Counted from the first letter of the stretch, positions 48,641 through 57,643 are shown. The stretch is 64,000 nt of DNA from Quadrisphaera sp. INWT6 (GCF_015390235.1 NZ_VUOH01000005.1:62001-126000); one strand, 5' to 3'. Program-made: numbers and translations. Notes: generated by a model not told the origin, from the sequence alone.

Positions 48641-48745
48641 GTGGTTCTCGCCCTCGGACTCCTGCCCTTCGTCGCAGCCATGGTCTTCGTGCTCGACCAC
48701 ATCGAGCGCAAGCTGCTGGTGGAGGCGCCTCCGCGACGGCGCTGA
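48641..48745 (+). CDS. Putative 34-residue single-span membrane protein
   Basis: GTG followed by VLALGLLPFVAAMVFVLDHI and a basic end RKLLVEAPPRRR: a hydrophobic helix then positive residues, typical of a small inner-membrane protein. The ribosome site is weak (GGGGGA 13 bases upstream), and no homologue is recalled with certainty. It lies 104 bases after the CNNM pair and 32 bases before the convergent regulator gene. Confidence 0.4.
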   Translation: MVLALGLLPFVAAMVFVLDHIERKLLVEAPPRRR

Positions 48746-48777
48746 GCGGGAGCCGCCCGCGCGCCGCCGGGCGGCCG

Positions 48778-49485
48778 TCACCAGCCGGTGTCGCGCCCCT
48801 CGCCGGCACTCCTGACGACCTCGCCCGCCAGCTCGGCGAGCTTGCGGTTGGTGTCCTGGGAGCGGCGCGACAGCAGCGTGAACGCCTGCTCCGGGTCGAC
48901 CCCGCGGACCGCGGAGATGACGCCCTTGGCCTGCTCGATGACCGCCCGCGACGCCATGGCGCGCTGCAGCTGCTCGGCCAGCTCGCGGGTGCTCTCCACG
49001 GCCAGGGAGTTCGCCAGCGCGATCGCGGCGTGCCCCGCGAGCACCTGCGCCGCGTCGACCGACGTGGCGTCGAAGGCCTCCCCGCCGAGGTCGTAGAGGT
49101 TGAGGGCGCCCACCGCGCGATGGGGCACCGCCAGGCCGATCGACAGCGTCGAGCGGACCCCCGCCCGCCGCGCCACCTCCGAGTAGCCGGGGTAGGCCTC
49201 CGAGCCCGCCGCGGTGTCGTCGATGCGGATGACCTGGCCGCTGAGCGCGGCGTCCATGCAGGGCCCGAAGCCCACGGCGTACTGCCGCTCGTCGAGCTGC
49301 ACCGCGAGCGACCCGGTGAAGGCGACCGAGCGGGCGCGCTTGCCCTCCACCACGGTGACCGACGCCTCGTCGGCGCCCGGGACCGTCTGCCTCGCCAGGT
49401 CGGCGACGCGCTGCATCACCGCGGTCAGCGGGGTGCGGTCGAGCAGGATCGCTCCGAGCTCGGCGTAGGCGTCGTCGACCGTCAT
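48778..49485 (-). CDS. GAF and ANTAR domain regulator
   Basis: RNA-binding antiterminator-type regulator. A GAF domain (GADEASVTVVEGKRARSVAF, then GPCMDAALSGQVIRIDDTAA) is followed by a C-terminal ANTAR three-helix domain (RAVIEQAKGVISAVRGVDPE, QAFTLLSRRSQDTNRKLAEL). 235 residues. ATG 49485. Such proteins bind paired hexaloop hairpins in leaders to prevent termination; the target here is unknown. Confidence 0.92.
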   Translation of the reverse strand: MTVDDAYAELGAILLDRTPLTAVMQRVADLARQTVPGADEASVTVVEGKRARSVAFTGSLAVQLDERQYAVGFGPCMDAALSGQVIRIDDTAAGSEAYPGYSEVARRAGVRSTLSIGLAVPHRAVGALNLYDLGGEAFDATSVDAAQVLAGHAAIALANSLAVESTRELAEQLQRAMASRAVIEQAKGVISAVRGVDPEQAFTLLSRRSQDTNRKLAELAGEVVRSAGEGRDTGW

Positions 49486-49628
49486 GCAGTGGCTCCCGAG
49501 GCTGGGGGGTGGTGCGCCCGCCACCTCTCGACGAGCCCGATGAGGCTAGCCCGCCCTTCGGGGGACGGCTCGTCAGGACCCCAGGAGCACGGAGGTCTCA
49601 CGCGGGTCCGCCGACCGCTCGACGCTGG

Positions 49629-49680
49629 TCTTGGCGTTCCTTCCCCGTGTGAACGCTCACTCGAGGAAGGAACGCCAAGA
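49629..49680. terminator. Perfect 16-bp inverted repeat with 20-base loop
   Basis: TCTTGGCGTTCCTTCC and GGAAGGAACGCCAAGA pair perfectly. It lies downstream of the secreted protein gene (52 bases after its stop) and upstream of the ANTAR gene. A terminator for the former is likely; a protein-binding site or an ANTAR-target leader is possible because the loop is long and GAACG recurs in it. Confidence 0.5.
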
Positions 49681-49732
49681 TCAGCACGCCACCAGCACGG
49701 GAGCGGGGCCGTGACCCCGCCCCCGTGGCCGG

Positions 49733-50539
49733 TCAGGAACCGGTGGGAGCGGACTCCTCGGCCTGGGGAGCTGCCGGAGCGGTCGCCGAGCCGTCGGCCG
49801 AGGGGGCTGCCGGGGCCGACCCGTCGGCCGCGGGGCCGGCGCCCGGGCCGCCCGCGGGGCCACCGGCGGGCGGCTCGGGGGCGAGGCTCACGGACGTCGC
49901 GTCGAGCGTGGTGCCGTCGCTGCCGACCGTCCCGGTGGCGTGGACGTGCGCGCCCTCGGTGAGGACGTCACCGCGGGAGGCGGTGGTCGCCTGCTCGGCC
50001 TGGCCACCGGAGGTGTCCTTGGCGCCGTCCGAGGGAGCGGCCGGAGCAGCCGGAGCCGCCGGAGCCGCGGGGGCGCTCGCGCCGTCCGACGGCGCAGCCG
50101 GGGCCGCGGGGGCGGCCGGGGCGGAGCCCTGGTCACCGGTCGGCGGGGCGGGCGGGGTCGCCGGGCCGCCCTCGGGGCCGGCGGGGGCGGAGCTGTAGGT
50201 GGTGTCGCCGGTGGTGGCGATCGTGCGGGTGAAGCCGTCCCGGTCCTTGATGGTGAAGGAGCCGTCCGAGACGGAGACGACGGTCCCGTCGAGGTGGGGC
50301 TGGGGCGCGGGGGCCTGCTGGCCGTCCTGGCCCGGGGCCGCGGGAGCCGTGCTGGTCTCCGCGGGCGCCGAGACCGACGCGTTCCCGTCGGCGGTGACCG
50401 GCGTCGAGGCGGCCATCGCGATGCCGGCGCCGCCGGTGGCCAGGCCGCCGGCGAGGACGACCGCCATCAGGATGCGGCGCCCGCGGTGGGAGCGGGGCTG
50501 GGCGGTGGTCTGGCCCTGGGCGGTGGTGGAGTCGTTCAC
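49733..50539 (-). CDS. Secreted Ala/Pro-rich protein with a small OB-like core
   Basis: 268 residues. A basic N-terminus and membrane-spanning signal (RILMAVVLAGGLATGGAGIA) end at an AMA-A cleavage-like site. A short structured part HLDGTVVSVSDGSFTIKDRD and TRTIATTGDTTY resembles DUF5666-type OB strands. A long variable linker holds two repeats of APAAPAAPAAPSDGA, then a second similar strand set (GAHVHATGTVGSDGTTLDAT). GTG 50539 has AGGAGG five bases upstream. Divergent from a two-component system, which probably controls it. Confidence 0.75.
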   Translation of the reverse strand: MNDSTTAQGQTTAQPRSHRGRRILMAVVLAGGLATGGAGIAMAASTPVTADGNASVSAPAETSTAPAAPGQDGQQAPAPQPHLDGTVVSVSDGSFTIKDRDGFTRTIATTGDTTYSSAPAGPEGGPATPPAPPTGDQGSAPAAPAAPAAPSDGASAPAAPAAPAAPAAPSDGAKDTSGGQAEQATTASRGDVLTEGAHVHATGTVGSDGTTLDATSVSLAPEPPAGGPAGGPGAGPAADGSAPAAPSADGSATAPAAPQAEESAPTGS

Positions 50540-50605
50540 GTCTGCCTCCTGCTTCAGGGCCCGGCCGGTGCGACCGGGCGTCTGGAGAAGACTCTGGGCA
50601 GCGGG

Positions 50606-50623
50606 TCTGAAGCCGGCCTGAAG
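50606..50623. promoter_or_regulatory. Direct repeats for an OmpR-type response regulator
   Basis: TCTGAAG (50606-50612) and CCTGAAG (50617-50623) are 11 bases apart, one helical turn, as OmpR/PhoB-type regulators prefer. They lie between the divergent secreted-protein and response-regulator genes. CTTCAGG nearby (50643-50649) is an inverted copy. Confidence 0.5.
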
Positions 50624-50682
50624 CGCGAGGGGCTGCGGGGCCTCTTCAGGAACGCCTCAGCACCGCTGGCCAGGATGGTGCC

Positions 50683-51372
50683 GTGCCCACCTCCTCCCCC
50701 CGTGCCGGCGCGCCCCGCGCGCTCGTCGTCGAGGACGACCCCGCCGTGCGCGAGGCCCTCGCCCAGGCGCTGCGCGACGACGGCAAGGTCGTGGAGGCGG
50801 TGGACGACGGCGAGGGGTTCGAGGCCGTCGTCGACGGGTTCCGCCCCGACGTCGTCGTCCTCGACGTGATGCTCCCGGGGGCGCGCGACGGCTTCGCGCT
50901 GGGACGCGCCCTGCGGGGGCGCAGCGACGCCGGGCTGCTGTTCCTCACCGCGCGCGACGCCGTCGACGACCGCCTGCGCGGCTTCTCCACCGGCGCCGAC
51001 GACTACGTGCTCAAGCCGTACGTCACCGCTGAGCTGCTCGCGCGGGTCAACGCGCTGCTGCAGCGCCTGGGCCGGGCGCCGTCGGCGGTGCAGGTGGGCG
51101 ACCTGGTGCTCGACGAGGCGGCGCAGGCGGCCTCGCGCGCGAGCGTGCCGCTCGACCTCACCGGCACCGAGCACCGCCTGCTGGCCTACCTCGTGGCGCA
51201 GCGCGGGCGGACGCTGAGCAAGACGCAGATCCTCACGCAGGTGTGGGGCTACGAGGACTACGACCCCAACCTCGTCGAGGTGCACGTCAGCGCGCTGCGG
51301 CGCAAGACCGAGGCCCACGGCCCGCGGCTGATCCACACGGTCCGCGGCCTGGGCTACGTGCTGCGGCCGTGA
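50683..51372 (+). CDS. OmpR-family response regulator
   Basis: 229 residues. The receiver has the acidic pair in VVEDDPAVREAL, phospho-acceptor Asp in VVVLDVMLPG, switch Thr (LFLTARDA) and Lys (DDYVLKPY). The C-terminal winged helix contains LDLTGTEHRLLAYLVAQRGR, KTQILTQVWGYEDYDPNLVE and VHVSALRRKTE. GTG 50683. The stop overlaps the kinase start. Confidence 0.94.
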   Translation: MPTSSPRAGAPRALVVEDDPAVREALAQALRDDGKVVEAVDDGEGFEAVVDGFRPDVVVLDVMLPGARDGFALGRALRGRSDAGLLFLTARDAVDDRLRGFSTGADDYVLKPYVTAELLARVNALLQRLGRAPSAVQVGDLVLDEAAQAASRASVPLDLTGTEHRLLAYLVAQRGRTLSKTQILTQVWGYEDYDPNLVEVHVSALRRKTEAHGPRLIHTVRGLGYVLRP

Positions 51373-52826
51373 CGGAGACGACGGAGACGACGGAGACGAC
51401 GGCGGCGGGGGCGCGCTCCCGGCTGGCCCCGGCCTCGCTGCGCGGGAGGGTCCGCCTCGCCGTCGTCGGGCTCTTGGCGGTGCTGCTGGTGCTGCTCTTC
51501 GTCGCCGTCGACGTGGCGCTGAAGGCCCGGCTGGACGCCGACCTGCGCACCCGGCTCACCGACAGGGTGGCGCTGGCCGAGCAGCTCTCCGGCAGCCTCG
51601 ACCCCGACCAGCTCGTCCAGCAGCTCCAGGGCGACGACGTGCTGGCCGAGGTGTGCGACGGCGACACCGGCTACTGCGCCAGCACCCGGGTGGGGCCGAC
51701 ACCGCCGGGGGCCCAGTCACCACCGGCGGCGGTGCAGCGGCCCGGCGACCAGGAGGGGCCTGCGTCCCAGCAGCTGCGCACCTACGGCGACAGCCTGTTC
51801 CTCGTCGCCGACCTCAAGGGCGGTGAGCGCCTGACGCTCCGGGTCGACGCCAGCACGGTCAGCGACACCCTCTCCCGCCTGGTGGTCCTGGAGGTGGTCG
51901 GCGGGCTCGCTGCGCTCGCTCTGGCGTGGTTCGCCCTCGGGCGCGTCGTCGGCGCCGCGCTCCGCCCCCTCGACGACATGACGACGCTCGCCCGCGGCAT
52001 CGCCAGCGGTGACCGGGGCCGCCGCCTGGGCTCGGGCCGGCCCGACACCGAGCTGGGCCGCAACGCCCAGGCGTTCGACGCGATGCTCGACGAGCTCGAG
52101 AGCGCCGTCGCCACCGCCGAGCGCGCCCAGGACCAGATGCGGGCGTTCCTGTCCGACGCCTCCCACGAGCTGCGGACGCCGCTGGCGGGCCTGCAGGCGA
52201 GCGCCGAGAACCTGCTCCGCGCCGACCCGGGCCGCCTCGACCGCGAGCGGTCGCTGGCGGCGATGGTGCGCGAGAGCACCCGCGCGTCGCGGCTGGTGGC
52301 CGACCTGCTGACGGCGGCGCGGCTGGCCGAGGGCGTGCAGCTCGAGCTGGGCGAGGTCGACCTCGCCGTCCTGGCCCGCCACGAGGTGGAGCGGCAGGAG
52401 CTGCTCGCGCCGTCGGTGGCGTGGACCGCTGTGGTGGACGACGGCGCGGCCGCCGTCGTCCGCGCGGACGGGGTGCGCGTCGGTCAGGTGCTCACCAACC
52501 TCCTCGACAACGCCCGGCGCGCCACCCCATCAGGTGGGGCCGTCGAGGTGCGGGTCTCGCCGGGTCCGAGCGGGGTGGTCCTCGAGGTCCGCGACACGGG
52601 TCCGGGCATTCCCGAGGCCGACCGGGAGCGGGTCTTCGAGCGCTTCGTGCGGCTCGACGCCGCGCGCGACCGGCGCTCCGGCGGCTCCGGGCTGGGCCTG
52701 GCGATCTCGCGGGCCATCGCCCGCGCCCACGGCGGTGACCTGGTGGCGGTCGACCCCGGCGCACCGACGGCAGGGGGCGGGCCCGGCGCCGTCCTGCGCC
52801 TCACCCTCCCCCGCACCCCCGCGTGA
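51369..52826 (+). CDS. Two-component sensor histidine kinase
   Basis: 485 residues. Two membrane helices (RLAVVGLLAVLLVLLFVAVD; VVLEVVGGLAALALAWFALG) flank an extracytoplasmic sensor of about 120 residues with CDGDTGYC cysteines. HAMP, then the H-box FLSDASHELRTPLAGL, N-box LTNLLDNARRA, G1 DTGPGIPEADRERVFERFVR and G2 GSGLGLAISRAIA follow. The N-terminus has the repeat ETTETTETT from an ACGGAGACG DNA repeat. GTG 51369 overlaps the regulator stop. Confidence 0.94.
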   Translation: MTETTETTETTAAGARSRLAPASLRGRVRLAVVGLLAVLLVLLFVAVDVALKARLDADLRTRLTDRVALAEQLSGSLDPDQLVQQLQGDDVLAEVCDGDTGYCASTRVGPTPPGAQSPPAAVQRPGDQEGPASQQLRTYGDSLFLVADLKGGERLTLRVDASTVSDTLSRLVVLEVVGGLAALALAWFALGRVVGAALRPLDDMTTLARGIASGDRGRRLGSGRPDTELGRNAQAFDAMLDELESAVATAERAQDQMRAFLSDASHELRTPLAGLQASAENLLRADPGRLDRERSLAAMVRESTRASRLVADLLTAARLAEGVQLELGEVDLAVLARHEVERQELLAPSVAWTAVVDDGAAAVVRADGVRVGQVLTNLLDNARRATPSGGAVEVRVSPGPSGVVLEVRDTGPGIPEADRERVFERFVRLDAARDRRSGGSGLGLAISRAIARAHGGDLVAVDPGAPTAGGGPGAVLRLTLPRTPA

Positions 52827-52880
52827 TCATGGAGGTCCGCCACCCTCCGGATCCGGAGGGTGGCGGACGTCCATGATCAC
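52823..52880. terminator. 58-bp near-perfect palindrome between convergent genes
   Basis: Left arm 52823-52851 and right arm 52852-52880 match at 28 of 29 positions with no loop. It contains the kinase stop codon. Ends are GTGATCATGGA and TCCATGATCAC, centre TCCGGATCCGGA. The CATGATCAC and GGGTGGC blocks recur in the 38322-38367 palindrome. Confidence 0.8.
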
Positions 52881-52892
52881 GGTCGGGGGGGG

Positions 52893-54098
52893 TCAGGCGG
52901 TGGGCGGGTTCCCGAGGTCGCGGACGGGCAGGCGCTCCCCGCCGCGGCGCATCGACTCGTGCGCCACGACGCCCGGCAGCGTGTAGCGCGCCGCCACCCA
53001 GGCGTTGACCGGCGGCAGCGTGCGGGTGTTCACCGCGGTCACGAAGTCGTCCACGAGGAACTGGTGGCTGCCCTCGTGCCCGTTGGGCGCTCCGGCGAAC
53101 TCCTTCGGCAGGCGGGCGACGTCGTGGACGGGCGCGTGCCCCGACACGAAGGCCGCGCGCAGCTCCGGCGCGACGTGCGCCAGCGACGGGTCGTCCTCGG
53201 AGACGGAGGCCTCGGAGTCGAGGTCGGCGGAGACGTCCTGCACGCCCTGCTTGTCCTGGAAGAACGAGACGGTGGCGAGCTGCTCGAAGCTGGCGTCCGT
53301 GCCGAAGAAGCGGAACCGCGACTCGCGCAGGTGCGAGGGGTAGCCCACGCGCCGCATCTCGTTGGTGCGCACCACGCCGCCGTCGGACAGCTCGAACAGC
53401 GCCGTCGCGTTGGAGACGTCGTTGTCGAACATCGAGACGTCCTTGTCGAAGACGCCGTCGCCGCGCTGGTCGGCCACGCCCAGGCAGCTCACCGAGACCA
53501 CGTGCGCGGCGTCGGTGTCGAGAGCGCCGAGCACGCCGCCGAGGGCGTGGGTCGGGTACAGCATCGGCGGGTAGGACGCCGTGGCCCTCCACCCCTCGCC
53601 GCCGGAGTACCGGTAGGCGTCGTAGAAGCCCAGGTCCATGTCGTGGACGTAGTCGCCCTCGGCGTAGAAGACGCGCCCGAAGGTGCCCTTCTCGACGTGG
53701 GAGCGGGCGTAGACCGTGGCCGGGTTGTAGTGGCTGGTCTCGCCCATCATGTAGGTCAGGCCGGTCTCGCGGACGGCCTCGACGATGGCGGCGATCTCGT
53801 CCTCGGTGATGGCCATGGGCACGGCGGAGTACACGTGCTTGCCGGCGCGCAGCGCCTGCACCACGAGGGGACCGTGCATCCAGCGCTGGGTGAAGATCGC
53901 CACCGCGTCGACGTCGGAGGCGAGGACCTCCTCGAACGAGCCGAGGGTGCCGGCGAGGCCCTGCTCGGCCACCAGCGCCTCGGCCCGCTCGGGCAGCACG
54001 TCGGTGACGAAGATGTCGGAGACGCCGGGGTGGCGCTTGAAGAGCTCGGTGAACGAGCCGGCGAACTGGCCGGCGCCGATGAAGCCGATCGAGAACAC
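52893..54098 (-). CDS. Gfo/Idh/MocA family oxidoreductase
   Basis: 401-residue NAD(P)-dependent dehydrogenase. The Rossmann motif FSIGFIGAGQFAGSF is at the very start. VYSAVPMAITEDE replaces the usual EKP loop, so the lysine is missing. TSHYNPATVYARSHVEKGTF and PTHALGGVLGAL follow in the substrate domain. GTG 54098 has GGAGG ten bases upstream. Last gene of the second sugar transporter operon, so it probably acts on the imported sugar. The absent EKP lysine sets it apart from the 1867-2946 enzyme. Confidence 0.88.
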   Translation of the reverse strand: MFSIGFIGAGQFAGSFTELFKRHPGVSDIFVTDVLPERAEALVAEQGLAGTLGSFEEVLASDVDAVAIFTQRWMHGPLVVQALRAGKHVYSAVPMAITEDEIAAIVEAVRETGLTYMMGETSHYNPATVYARSHVEKGTFGRVFYAEGDYVHDMDLGFYDAYRYSGGEGWRATASYPPMLYPTHALGGVLGALDTDAAHVVSVSCLGVADQRGDGVFDKDVSMFDNDVSNATALFELSDGGVVRTNEMRRVGYPSHLRESRFRFFGTDASFEQLATVSFFQDKQGVQDVSADLDSEASVSEDDPSLAHVAPELRAAFVSGHAPVHDVARLPKEFAGAPNGHEGSHQFLVDDFVTAVNTRTLPPVNAWVAARYTLPGVVAHESMRRGGERLPVRDLGNPPTA

Positions 54099-54112
54099 GG
54101 GGGTGGACCTCC

Positions 54113-54174
54113 GGGTCTGGTGCTGGGTCGGGTGGTGGTCGGGGGTGGTGGGTCTGGGGGGCCGGGTGGCGGGC
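54113..54174 (+). other. G-tract-rich intergenic stretch
   Basis: At least seven runs of three or more G in 62 bases on the plus strand, between the binding-protein and dehydrogenase genes. It could fold as a G-quadruplex on the non-template DNA for a plus-strand transcript. Confidence 0.45.
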
Positions 54175-54181
54175 CCGCCGG

Positions 54182-55545
54182 TCAGTCGAAGACGGCGTTC
54201 ACCCGCTCGTTCACCGCGGTCAGGGACGACGCGTCGGCGTCGCCGCCGACCACCTGGTCCATGGCGGTGCCCATGATCGACTGGACCTCGGAGGCCTGGA
54301 GGATCTCCGGGTAGGGGAACGTCTCGCCGTCGTCGATGGGGTCGGTGAAGGCGGTGACGTCCAGGCCGGTGGCCGAGAGCGTCTCGACGGCGGCGGGCGT
54401 GGTGGAGGCGATGGCCGGGAAGACGATGCCGCCGCGGGCCACCACGTCCTGGCAGTCGGTGGAGGCGAGGTACCGCACCCACTTCCACGCCGCGCCCTTG
54501 TTCTGCGACGTGGTCGAGATGGAGTCGCCGAGGGAGTTGGTCATGGTGCGGCGCCCCTCGGGGCCGACCGGCGTCTTGGCCACGGCCAGGTCGACGCCGT
54601 CGAGCTTGGAGTAGTTGGCGATGTTCCACGAGCCGTTGGTGATGAGGGCGTACCTGCCCGCCTGCAGCTGCTGGTCGAGCGAGCCGCCCTGCGTGTACGA
54701 CAGCGGGGGCATGTAGCCCTTGTCGACGAGCCCGGTCCACCAGGCGATCGACTCCTGGAAGCGGGGGTCGTCGTAGTGGAAGTCGGTGCCCCACGCCTCG
54801 TCGATCGGCGACCACCCGGTGCTCTGGGTGAAGAACGACCACTGCGTCTGCCCGAAGGCCTCGCCGGAGTTCTCCAGGCCGAGCCCGTAGGTGGCGATGC
54901 TGCCCTTGTCGAAGCCGGGCTCGTTCCCGCGGACGCCGTTGGTGTCGACCGTCAGCGCGGCGATGGCCTGCTCGAACGTGCCGCCGTCGGTCGGTTCCAG
55001 GTCAGCTCGTTCATCTGCTCCGCGGTCAGGCCCGCGTCGGTGGCCTTCGCAGCGTCGTAGAACATCCCGACGGTGTCGAAGTCCTTCGGCAGGCCGTAGC
55101 GCTTGCCGTCGGGCCCGACCCACAGCTCGGCGCTGCCGGGCACGTACTGGTCGAGGTCGACGTCGGAGCCGGCGAGCCGGTCGTCCAGGGGCTCGATGAG
55201 GCCGCGGGCGGCGAACTCACCGAAGCGGGAGGTGTGGTCGACGAAGACGTCGGGCGCGGACCCGGCGACGAAGCCGGTGAACACCTTGTTCCAGTAGTCG
55301 TCCCAGCCGAACTGCTCGATCTGGACCTGGACGTCGGGGTTGGCGGCCTCGAAGTCGGTGGCGCACTGCTGGTAGGCGGGCAGCTGGGCGGAGTCCCACA
55401 TCCAGTAGGTGATGGTGCCGGTCTCGCCCTCGGCGCCGGGGTCGACGCCGTAGGAGGCGCACCCGGTGAGGGTGAGCGCCAGCGCGGCGGTGGCACCGGC
55501 CAGGGCGCGGCGGGTGGTCTTCGGAGCGGTCTGGGGAGTGGTCAT
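54182..55545 (-). CDS. Sugar ABC transporter substrate-binding lipoprotein, frameshifted as sequenced
   Basis: Family 1 extracellular solute-binding protein. The signal peptide ends in the lipobox LTGC. Then TITYWMWDSAQLPAYQQCAT, PDVFVDHTSRFGEFAARGLI, YGLPKDFDTVGMFYDA and, in the other frame, ALITNGSWNIANYSKLDGVD. Restoring one base at 54993-54994 joins MNELTWN to PTDGGTFEQAIAAL and gives 454 residues. ATG 55545. Its ligand should be the substrate of the divergent GH36-like enzyme, possibly an alpha-galactoside. Confidence 0.9.
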
Positions 55546-55555
55546 GACCCGGTCC

Positions 55556-56515
55556 TCACTTGATCCCGGAGAAGCCGATGGAGTCGACGATCCGCCGGCT
55601 GAAGACGGCGAACAGGACGACGATGGGCAGGGCGGCCATGAGGGTCGCGGCCATGAGGCCGGCCCAGTCGGGGGTGCCCTGGGGGGTCTGCGACCTGAAG
55701 ATGCCCAGGCCCACGGTGAGGACGCGGACGCTGCGGTCGCTGGCCACGAGCAGCGGCCAGAAGTACTCGTTCCACGCCTGGATGTACTGCAGGATCGCCA
55801 GCGTGATCAGCGGCCCGGAGGCCATGGGGGCGATGACGCGGAAGAACCGGCGGACGGTGCCGGCGCCGTCGAGGACGGCGGCCTCCTCGACCTCCCTGGG
55901 GATGCTGAGGAAGAACTGCCGCAGGAAGAACACCGCGAACGGCGTCATGAAGAAGAACGGCAGCACGATCGCGGCGTAGGTGTTGAGCAGGCCGAGGTCG
56001 CGCATGAGCAGGAAGTTCGGCAGCTGCGTGAAGATCGGCGGCACCATGAGCGCGGTGAGGAAGACGAAGAACACGGCGTCGCGCCCGGGCCAGCGCAGCC
56101 GCGCGAAGGCGTAGGCCGCCATCGCCCCGAAGAACACCTGGCCCGCGGTGATGAGCGTGGCCACCAGCAGCGAGTTCAGCAGGTAGAGCCAGAAGTCGAT
56201 GGCGGCGCCGGAGCCGCCCTGCGCCTGGGCCTCGGCGGTGGTCGACAGGCCGAGCACGCGCTCGAAGGCCCCGAACGTGAACCCCACCGGCAGCGGCGAG
56301 GACGGGTCGGTGGCCAGCTGGGTGCCGTTGGACAGCGCGGTGCGCAGCATCCAGTAGAAGGGGAACAGCGTCACCAGCATGATCAGGACGAGCGTCGCCC
56401 AGGCCACGACGCGGCCGATGCCGGCGCGGCGGTCCTTCGGGGCCTTCTGGACGGGTGCGGCGGTGACGCGGGCGGGGCCCGCGGCGGCGGGCTCGACGGG
56501 GGTCTGCACGGACAT
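55556..56515 (-). CDS. Sugar ABC transporter permease (MalG type)
   Basis: 319 residues with six helices. The EAA loop is EVEEAAVLDGAGTVRRFFRV and the C-terminus DSIGFSGIK is typical. ATG 56515. It lies 10 bases before the binding-protein gene and 43 bases after the MalF-type gene. Confidence 0.93.
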   Translation of the reverse strand: MSVQTPVEPAAAGPARVTAAPVQKAPKDRRAGIGRVVAWATLVLIMLVTLFPFYWMLRTALSNGTQLATDPSSPLPVGFTFGAFERVLGLSTTAEAQAQGGSGAAIDFWLYLLNSLLVATLITAGQVFFGAMAAYAFARLRWPGRDAVFFVFLTALMVPPIFTQLPNFLLMRDLGLLNTYAAIVLPFFFMTPFAVFFLRQFFLSIPREVEEAAVLDGAGTVRRFFRVIAPMASGPLITLAILQYIQAWNEYFWPLLVASDRSVRVLTVGLGIFRSQTPQGTPDWAGLMAATLMAALPIVVLFAVFSRRIVDSIGFSGIK

Positions 56516-56558
56516 CGGGCGGTCTCCTCGGTCTTCTGCTCGTGGCGCTCGGGCCGGC

Positions 56559-57502
56559 TCAGGCCAGGTCGGACTCGTTGGCGCGGGTCAGGCGCAGCTG
56601 GACGAAGGCGACCACGGCGAGGATCGCGAAGAGCACCACGGAGACCGCGGCCGCGTAGCCGAACTCGAGGCGCTGGAAGGCCAGGTCGAAGATGTAGTAC
56701 TGGATCACCCGGCTGGCGTCTCCGGGCCCGCCGGACGTCGTGACGGCGACGGTGTCGAACACCTGGAACGACCCGGTCACGGTGATGACCAGCACCAGCG
56801 CGAGCACCGGGCGCAGCAGCGGCAGGGTGATGGACCAGAACATGCGCCACTCGCTGGCGCCGTCGACCCGGCCCGCCTCGTAGAGGCCCTCGGGGATCGT
56901 CATGAGGCCGGCGAAGACCAGCAGCGCCGTGTAGCCCATGTGCCGCCAGACGTTGACCAGGGCGATCGTCGGCACCACCCAGTCCTGCTCGCCGAAGAAG
57001 GGATGGCGTCGAGCCCCAGGCCGGTGATCGCGGCGTTCACGATGCCGATCTGCGCGTCGAGCATCCAGTAGAAGAGCAGCGCGACGACGACGTTGGAGAT
57101 GAGGAACGGCAGGACGACGACGCTGCGCACGAACACCGAGCGGGTGACCCGCTGCAGCAGGACGGCGATGAGGACCGCCAGCACCGTCTGCACCACGATG
57201 TTGATGGCGACGTACTGCAGCGTCACCTCCATCGCGTTCCAGAACGTGTCGTCGGAGAGCATCCGCGTGTAGTTGTCGAGGCCGACGAACCGCGGGCGGT
57301 TGAAGAAGTCGTACTCCTGGAACGAGAACCACAGGCCCCGCAGCGTGGGCCAGAAGTAGAAGGCGACGAACCCGAGCAGCGCCGGGGCGATGAAGCCGAG
57401 GGCGGCGGCGGTGTCGCGGGAGGTCTTGCGCTCGGGGCGGGCGGGGCCCGAGGGCGCGCTGCTCGCCGCGCTGGGCGGGCTGGCGGTGGTCGTCACGGGC
57501 AT
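56559..57502 (-). CDS. Sugar ABC transporter permease (MalF type), frameshifted as sequenced
   Basis: First gene of the operon. ALGFIAPALLGFVAFYFWPT opens the protein, the EAA loop is GLYEAGRVDGASEWRMFWSI, and the end is FVQLRLTRANESDLA. One base is missing in the GGG run 57000-57002; restoring it joins GLGLDAIP to FFGEQDWVVPTIALVNVWRH and gives 314 residues. Start ATG 57502 (GTG 57508 is possible); the ribosome site is poor either way. Divergent from the ROK regulator. Confidence 0.9.
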
Positions 57503-57538
57503 CTCCACGACGGTGTGGTCGACGGGGGGGGTGACTCG

Positions 57539-57552
57539 TTTCTACGGTGAAA
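57539..57552. promoter_or_regulatory. ROK-regulator operator candidate
   Basis: TTTCTACGGTGAAA has TTTC and GAAA arms separated by six bases, midway in the divergent promoter region between the permease and ROK genes. Confidence 0.4.
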
Positions 57553-57643
57553 GCAAGTGGGCCGTCAAGGCCCCCCTCGGGGGCGAGGCAATGACCCGGA
57601 TCCGGATCTTCAGTTCCAGCGAGCAAAGAAGTAGCCTCGTGGC

